From Haematobia irritans (Eukaryota > Arthropoda > Insecta > Diptera > Muscidae): 64,000 nucleotides of DNA. The DNA lies in assembly GCF_050003625.1 (NCBI RefSeq), contig NC_134398.1, forward strand, positions 89,355,832 through 89,419,831, given 5' to 3'. Each line of letters opens with the position of its first letter. The first letter of the stretch is position 1. Shown piece after piece: positions 57,717-64,000 of the stretch. A program made the position numbers and the translations under genes. The notes under the pieces are model-generated. The model was given only the letters and a program-made list of their open reading frames with translations, had not been told where the DNA came from and made no database searches.

Positions 57717-59083
57717 GAATATTTCATTCACACATGTATTTCCATACCAATAAGAAACATTTCTCATGAGTAACATAAAATCAAAACAAAATTTTTTTTA
57801 TTTGTTTATTTACTTTTTACTGACATTTAATGTAACGTTATGGTGAGCTGCTTTTATGTTTTTGTTGCTATTTTTGTTCTAGAGAGGGTACCTTATAAAT
57901 CATTGTATCATGAACTAAAGCAAAATTCTTACATTTGAGTTGAACTATAACATTCTTCGAGTGTTGTGGAAAAAATAATAATGTTAGCGCAATTAATATC
58001 ATATATCGATTATGTGGAAGGAGAAACTTATAATGAAAAAATATAGTAGATATTTTGGCCTTGGGATGCTTTCTCGTCCTTATGCATCTCCATATGGAGG
58101 CTAGCTTTCTGCTACATATGCTTGTTCGCAGAAATTGGATCATGTCCTTGCTAATGGAAAGCTTTTATTTAAAAGCTGTTTATTGACAGTACTCACTTGA
58201 CATACACTACAAGGATAATGAATATTGAGGACAGTGAAAGACGTCATTTACATAAAAACAATATTGCAATTTCGGATGGTCAAAAATTAATATAGAAAAA
58301 TATAAATATTAATACTAGTGAATTCTTTTTTAATATTCTATAAGAAAAGTTAATATTACAATCCAAAAAGTTAAATTTTGTGGTTCTGGTACATGACTAT
58401 CTAATCGTCTGGTTTGCAATTTAATTTTGCACACCTAAATGGGTCTAATAGATGCCTCAAGTGACATAGTTTAAAATCAATAAAATTTACTCTTGCCGAG
58501 TTTTACAGTGAAATAAGTTATTAATAGTGTAATTTATTAACGTATTTAATAAAAGTATTTTAATCAAATACATAATTAGATTGTTTATAATAACTAAATC
58601 AACCTTAAGTGGGATTCTTAAATGGAAAACTTTGCCACACATTAATATCGAGGTGTGAATTTGCAAAGAGAGTGATACAGTGATATAAAAGGGAATGTGT
58701 TTGTGTGCGCCGGTGGAGTCACTTCATGTAAAGAGTCATATTCATTATAGTTTATAAACAATTGGAGAAGAAAATAGGGTAAGAGAATATAATAAAACAT
58801 TTACCATTTATAAATATGTACATATGTATGTATAACCACGAGAACGTGTATATTTGGACATACCACATCTAGTTGGGAAGGCTTTTAGGAGCGCATGCGC
58901 CATTTGTGTGACAGCAACGCATATTCGTAATTTCTGTAGACAGGGACTACGAAAATATATAGAAATACATATACAAGCATATATAGCAGCATGCTTTTGA
59001 CCTGTTGAAGAATGTAGTACGTATAAAACCGTCCTTATAAGATTCTCCAATTTACCTGTCGTCATTTAAGAACGTATTTCTCC
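57717..59083. other. Unassigned AT-rich intergenic sequence
   Basis: No repeats matching other parts of the window were noted. Two minus-strand frames (57868-58143 and 58808-59065) have no recognisable domain and are probably chance. Confidence 0.5.
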
Positions 59084-59086
59084 TAA

Positions 59087-59318
59087 AGGTGGGTATTAAG
59101 TTCGAGTTTAGCTGCTAAAAACGTCATTTTTTCACGATTACTTTTCTTTAATAATCCATTTTAAGGAATACAAACTTTGTGAAAATTTGCTTTGGGCTTT
59201 TCCCCATCAAGTTATAATAAAATTTGCAACAAATCTGTATAATTTCATGCATTTTTCTTACTGATTTAGTTTTCACTTTAGCGATTTTAGCGGCTAAACT
59301 CGAACTTAATACTCACCT
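59087..59318. mobile_element. H element, tandem copy a
   Basis: 232 bp with ends AGGTGGGTATTAAGTTCGAG and CTCGAACTTAATACTCACCT. TAA on both sides. Confidence 0.87.
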
Positions 59319-59321
59319 TAA

Positions 59322-59557
59322 AGGTGGGTATTAAGTTCGAGTTTAGCCGCTAAAATCGTCATTTTTTCACGATTACTTTTCTTTAATAATCCATTTTAAA
59401 GAATACAAACTTTGTGAAAATTTGCTTTGGGATATTCCCCATCAAGTTATAATGAAATCTGCAACAAATATCTATAATTTTATGACTTAACTTTTTTACT
59501 GATTTAGTTTTCACTTTAGTGAAAATTAGCGGCTAAACTCGAACTTAGTACTCACCT
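59322..59557. mobile_element. H element, tandem copy b
   Basis: 236 bp, same ends. It shares TAA with copy a and TAT with copy c. Confidence 0.87.
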
Positions 59558-59560
59558 TAT

Positions 59561-59792
59561 AGGTGGGTATTAAGTTCGAGTTTAGCCGCTAAAATTGCTA
59601 CTTTTTCACGATTACTTTTCTTAATTAATCCACTTTAAGGAATACAAACTTTGTGAAAATTTGCTTTGGGTTATTCCCCATCAAGTTATAATAAAATTTG
59701 CAACAAAATTTGTATAATTGTATGACTTTTTTTACTGATTTAGTTTTCACTTTAGCGATTTTAGCGGCTAAACTCGAACTTAATACCCACCT
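59561..59792. mobile_element. H element, tandem copy c
   Basis: 232 bp, same ends, followed by TAA. The 3-bp TWA-like sites suggest a PIF/Harbinger-type mobiliser; this is inference. Confidence 0.85.
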
Positions 59793-59854
59793 TAAGAGTA
59801 AAAAATCTACTTCAGCCATAATTTTTTTCTCTCCATAGACATGGTTACAATAAA

Positions 59855-59996
59855 AAAAAATTATATATTATCGCGAGGCCAAAGACTTCATGTTCTTAAA
59901 ATACGAATGCGATGTTCTATGCTTTTCTCTGATATAAAGTTTTTTCCTAGTCCAAAAGACAATAAACTTTTCTATGAAGTCGTTTTGTCCTTATAA
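59855..59996 (-). repeat. Family D element fragment
   Basis: TATCGCGAGGCCAAAGACTTC and the AAGTTTTTTCCTAGTCCAAA phrase match the terminal part of D. It is diverged and truncated where a DD41D remnant begins. Confidence 0.65.
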
Positions 59997-60335
59997 AGGG
60001 GATTTTTCTAAGAGCTAGCTGATTTGAAATTTAAATAAAACATGCCAAATTATGAAATGGTCAAAGCTCATTCTAGAGGTCCAATTTTCGACCACCTTTT
60101 CAAGCATTTGAGGGCGTATTTGAGCAATGACACGTTGACTATTGGCGTCAATCGTTGCAGGTTTATCCACGTAAACCGGTCCACTTTTCGATATAATGTT
60201 GTCGTTGAAATTTTCTTTCAATAAGTCCATTGTTCGCTATATGTCAGTATGACAGGTGGCACCATACTGTTGAAACCCTATTTCGTTTACATCCATATTT
60301 TAAAGGTTTAAATTCATTGATTATGATCCTCATAT
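59997..60335 (-). pseudogene. Decayed DD41D transposase remnant
   Basis: The end AAAGGGGATTTTTCTAAGAG resembles the DD41D inverted repeat. The minus strand has LLKENFNDNIISKSGPV, VDKPATID and QMLEKVVENWTSRM, homologous to the transposase C-terminal half. GGTTTCAACAGTATGGTGCC corresponds to the second catalytic site, with Tyr for Asp. The third-Asp segment is deleted. It is far older than copies 1 to 3. Confidence 0.78.
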
Positions 60336-60415
60336 TTAATATTGTAGTAAAATTTTATGCAAAGTATTGCGAAACAAATTTTGGAAAAGCGGGAGCGAAA
60401 TTATCCTCTTCCCGT

Positions 60416-60516
60416 GAAGGTTAGGTTAGGTTAAAGTGGCAGCCCGATTAAGATTCAGGCTCACTTAGACTATTCAGTACATTGTGATACCACATTAACT
60501 AAAAGTACCTATTACA
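60416..60516 (-). repeat. LINE 3' end shared with SINE tail
   Basis: The sequence GTGGTATCACAATGTACTG to GGGCTGCCACTTT is close to the tail of the SINE at 45141-45220 and ends in CCTAA repeats. Confidence 0.85.
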
Positions 60517-60860
60517 TATGGGCACTTCCAGTTTTAACCGCTGAACCTTCTCGGTTATTTTCCTTTGTTGAACCAACCAGATTGTTGCAAAAACATTAGC
60601 AGACCTCCTAAGTTAATGTTTTCCAGATCCGCCAGTAATCTGAAGCTATATGCTCCTTAAAGTTGCTTGCGCTTTACACAAAATGCAGGACATTCACACA
60701 AGAGGTGTTTAATCGATTCCTTTTCCTCCGCATCATGACAGCTCATACAATTGTCATTATACTTCGCGCCAATAGTTTTTGCAAAATCGCGTATCAGGCA
60801 GCGACTCGTTATAGCAGATATCAGGAGTGATATCTGACGTCTCGAGAACACTAGCATATC
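60517..60860 (-). pseudogene. LINE C-terminal region (unit 1)
   Basis: The frame contains CMSCHDAEEKESIKHLLCEC, the CCHC-type motif at the end of this LINE's ORF2. It goes on to a short decayed C-terminus with an early stop after KRKQL. Confidence 0.8.
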
Positions 60861-61189
60861 TAGTGTGCGGTTTAAGTTTAAATGGGGCCATATTTGCTAG
60901 GTGTCGTTACAACCCTTGCAATTCTCCCATCGAACATTTGCCATCATAACAGCCTTCTCACGCAGCATGAGCTTGTATGTAGCCAGGGGCATACCAACAG
61001 ATTCCAGTTCCCCTGGAATATGCAAGGCAGTCCCTTGCCTTGCCAACTCATCCGCTTCGCAGTTCCCCGGTATGTTCCTATGGCCAGGCTACCACATTAG
61101 GTGAATATTGTACTGCTCAGCCATCTAATTGAGAGATTTGCGGCAGTCGATGGCCGTTTTCGAGTTGAGGAACACAGAGTCCAAGGATT
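60861..61189 (-). pseudogene. LINE RNase H distal part (unit 1), out of frame
   Basis: RNase H coding sequence (with the AELARQGTAL-type region) is present but split by stops between 61190 and 60860. It is a duplicate of 62300-62629. Confidence 0.7.
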
Positions 61190-62120
61190 TTATTGCAGTT
61201 GACTGTCTGGGTATATATTAATGCCAACATTTTTTGGAACATTACTTCTCAGCCAATTCGCCACCTCCCTTATTGCTAATATTTCAGCTTGAAAAACACT
61301 ACAGTGATTAGGTCTATTCGCTATTCGAAGTTCCAGATCATTACAATATACTTCGAAACCCACTTGTCCATCCAATTTGGAGCTAGCAGTGTAGAAATCT
61401 ATATATTCTTTATTCCCCGGGGTCTGTGTGCACCACGCCTCACTGTTGGGGATTAGAGTCTCTAACTTTTTGTCGAAAAGTGGACTCGCCAAAGCGTAAT
61501 CCACTACGTTAGGCACATCTGGCATTATTTTGAGGACCGAACTGTGACCGTAAGTTTTTTCTGACCAAAGCGATAGCTCGCGCAACCGCACAGCCGTTGT
61601 TGCAGCTGACTGTTTGGCCAAAAGGTCTAAAGGCAATAGATGCAGTATGACATTAAGGGAATTTGTTCCTGTCTTGCTGAATGCGCCTGAAATACACAAA
61701 TACGCCATACGCTGAACTTTATCTAAACAAGTCGGTTTCTGAAGTGCCGGCCACCAGACTACAACACCATATAGCATTATAGGTCTAACCACTGCCGTGT
61801 ATAGCCAATGCACAGTATTTGGTTTTAGTCCCCACTTTTTTCCAATTGCCTTTTTGCACGAGTACAAAGCTACCGTTGCTTTTCTCGCCCTTTCTTTAAC
61901 ATTAAGCTTAAAGTTCAGCTTCCTGTGCAAAATAACGCCAAGGTATTTTGCACACTCACCAAAGGGAATTTCAATACCCCCTAAGGAAATGGGCCTAACC
62001 GTGGGAGTTTTGCGATCTTTGCAGTACATGACTAGTTCTGTCTTTGCAGGATTTACCCCAAAACCATTGTCTTTCGCCCATTTCTCAGTCATTCGGAGGG
62101 CCCTCTGAATAATATCTCTG
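61190..62120 (-). pseudogene. LINE reverse transcriptase distal part and RNase H start (unit 1)
   Basis: It begins within the RT just after motif C (DIIQRALRMTEKWAKDNGFG) and runs to INIYPDSQLQ in RNase H. The upstream RT is missing because the tandem junction lies at about 62121-62136, with 16 filler bases. Confidence 0.83.
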
Positions 62121-62486
62121 ACTAAACTCGAACCTGCACAAGAGGTGTTTAATCGATTCCTTTTCCTCCGCATCATGACAGCTCATACAATAGTCATTAT
62201 ACTTCGCGCCAATAGTTTTTGCAAAATCGCGTATCAGGCAGCGACTCGTTATAGCAGATATCAGGAGTGATATCTGACGTCTCGAGAACACTAGCATATC
62301 TAGTGTGCGGTTTAAGTTTAAATGGGGCCATATTTGCTTGGTGTCGTTACAACCCTTGCAATTCTCCCATCGAACATTTGCCATCATAACAGCCTTCTCA
62401 CGCAGCATGAGCTTGTATGTAGCCAGGGGCATACCAACAGATTCCAGTTCCCCTGGAATATGCAAGGCAGTCCCTTGCCTTGCCAA
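62085..62486 (-). pseudogene. LINE RNase H end and CCHC region (unit 2)
   Basis: The frame MARQGTALHIPGELESVGMP to ESIKHLLC repeats unit 1. Its last residues (RFEFSQRYY...) read through the junction into unit 1 and are an artefact. Confidence 0.78.
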
Positions 62487-62629
62487 CTCATCCGCTTAGC
62501 AGTTCCCCGGTATGTTCCTATGGCCAGGCTACCACATTAGGTGAATATTGTACTGCTCAGCCATCTAAATGAGAGATTTGCGGCAGTCGATGGCCGTTTT
62601 CGAGTTGAGGAACACAGAGTCCAAGGATT

Positions 62630-63997
62630 TTATTGCAGTTGACTCTCTGGGTATATATTAATGCCAACATTTTTTGGAACATTACTTCTCAGCCAATTCG
62701 CCACCTCCCTTATTGCTAATATTTCAGCTTGAAAAACACTACAGTGATTAGGTCTATTCGCTATTCGAAGTTCCAGATCATTACAATATACTTCGAAACC
62801 CACTTGTCCATCCAATTTGGAGCTAGCAGTGTAGAAATCTATATATTCTTTATTCCCCGGGGTCTGTGTGCACCACGCCTCACTGTTGGGGATTAGAGTC
62901 TCTAACTTTTTGTCGAAAAGTGGACTCGCCAAAGCGTAATCCACTACGTTAGGCACATCTGGCATTATTTTGAGGACCGAACTGTGACCGTAAGTTTTTT
63001 CTGACCAAAGCGATAGCTCGCGCAACCGCACAGCCGTTGTTGCAGCTGACTGTTTGGCCAAAAGGTCTAAAGGCAATAGATGCAGTATGACATTAAGGGA
63101 ATTTGTTCCTGTCTTGCTGAATGCGCCTGAAATACACAAATACGCCATACGCTGAACTTTATCTAAACAAGTCGGTTTCTGAAGTGCCGGCCACCAGACT
63201 ACAACACCATATAGCATTATAGGTCTAACCACTGCCGTGTATAGCCAATGCACAGTATTTGGTTTTAGTCCCCACTTTTTTCCAATTGCCTTTTTGCACG
63301 AGTACAAAGCTACCGTTGCTTTTCTCGCCCTTTCTTTAACATTAAGCTTAAAGTTCAACGTCCTGTGCAAAATAACGCCAAAGTATTTTGCACACTCACC
63401 AAAGGGAATTTCAATACCCCTTAAGGAAATTGGCCTAACCGTGGGAGTTTTGCGATCTTTGCAGTACATGACTAGTTCTGTCTTTGCAGGATTTACCCCA
63501 AAACCATTGTCTTTCGCCCATTTCTCAGTCATTCGGAGGGCCCTCTGAATAATATCTCTGATTGTGGATGGGAATTTTCCCCTGACTGCTAGAGTCACAT
63601 CGTTTGCGTATGCCACCACTTTTATCCTTTCTTTTTCTAGGGAAACCTGAAGGTTGTTTATAGCAACATTCCAAAAAAGAGGAGATAGAACTCCTCCTTG
63701 GGGAGTGCCTCTGCTCACATACCTTTGTATGTTTGCTTGTCCTAGTGTGACTGAAATACGTCTCTTCATTAGAAGTTCGTCTAACAGCCTAAGTATACAT
63801 GGATCAACATTCAGAGTTGTCAGTCCATTCAATATCGAGCTCGGATGGACATTTTTGAACGCCCCTTCGATGTCTAGAAACGCCACGATTGTGTAATCTT
63901 TGACAGATAGTGAACTTTCAATAAAGCTGACTAGTTCATGTAGTGCGGTCTCAGTAGACCTGTCCTTCGAGTATGCATGCTGTCGTTTCGAGAACAA
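62630..63997 (-). pseudogene. LINE reverse transcriptase and RNase H start (unit 2, partial)
   Basis: 455 residues. RT motifs are QHAYSKDRSTETALHE, FLDIEGAFKNVH (motif A), GTPQGGVLSPLFWN (motif B) and VVAYANDVTLAV (motif C). Motif C should read YADD: the second residue of the catalytic pair's first Asp is Asn here, so the enzyme should be dead. The thumb region with WLYTAVVRPIMLYGVVVW and an RNase H start (IDFYTASSKLDGQVGFEVY) follow, and the frame ends at a stop in SQLQ. The N-terminal part, with any endonuclease, is beyond the window. Confidence 0.88.
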
Positions 63998-64000
63998 ACT

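Larger units (their letters stand above)
60416..64000 (-). mobile_element. Non-LTR retrotransposon (LINE with RNase H), tandemly duplicated inside
   Basis: Minus-strand sequence encodes reverse transcriptase, RNase H and a C-terminal CCHC motif, with the 3' end near 60416. Part of it is present twice head to tail with a 1440-bp offset (60697-62120 and 62137-63560). The element extends beyond the window. The RT plus RNase H layout fits the I/LOA side of the LINE tree; I cannot fix the clade. Confidence 0.88.

Overview
The window looks like repeat-rich chromosomal DNA from a higher fly, probably a calyptrate such as a muscid; that placement is inference from the repeat types, not proof. It is strongly AT-rich and I find no intact host gene. 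Almost every kilobase that can be assigned is a transposable element or a decayed piece of one, and many are inserted inside one another. No bacterial features, CRISPR arrays, rRNA or convincing functional tRNA genes were seen. Local tags used below: A, B and C are three related families with hairpin-like ends and a 153-bp internal tandem unit. D, EF, E2 and G are element families with ends beginning CAC, mostly at TA sites. H is a short inverted-repeat element at TAA-like sites.

Layout. 1-6386: a family C element holds a DD41D mariner-like element in its TA microsatellite and a 4.76-kb hAT-type element (8-bp duplication CTTGGACT). The hAT element contains a B fragment, split by a CCCAGCAAA-ended MITE, itself split by an A element. 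6442-20614: an EF element split by an 11.3-kb BEL/Pao LTR retrotransposon on the minus strand (7930-19218, duplication CTCAA, near-identical 431-bp LTRs). The retrotransposon carries gag, pol and an extra downstream ORF with zinc knuckles and a retropepsin motif, plus a second DD41D copy. 20615-25515: inverted EF-related arms around a 125-bp spacer, one arm expanded by 2.6 kb of (TATTTA)n. 25519-37355: another EF element holding a B element, a G element, a hAT element with transposase remnants (itself carrying a C element and a second hAT), a D element and a Tc1-like MITE. 38291-44596: two almost identical 3.15-kb tandem units, each with an EF element.

44598-57433: a tRNA-derived SINE, a second G element with exon-like tandem units, a decayed Ty3/gypsy retrotransposon (49588-55509) with an irritans-type mariner in gag and a MITE near its 3' end, and a third DD41D copy. 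57434-64000: a protein disulfide isomerase pseudogene fragment, three H elements in tandem, a decayed DD41D remnant, and a minus-strand non-LTR retrotransposon with an internal 1.44-kb tandem duplication. The 3' end of that LINE resembles the tail of the SINE at 45.1 kb.

How the parts relate: there is no operon or host pathway. The logic is of mobilisers and passengers. The BEL/Pao element is the most complete self-coded element, although it has frame breaks. The LINE family is the likely driver of the SINE. The D, EF, G, H and short MITE elements have no coding capacity that I recognise and would need transposases from elsewhere.
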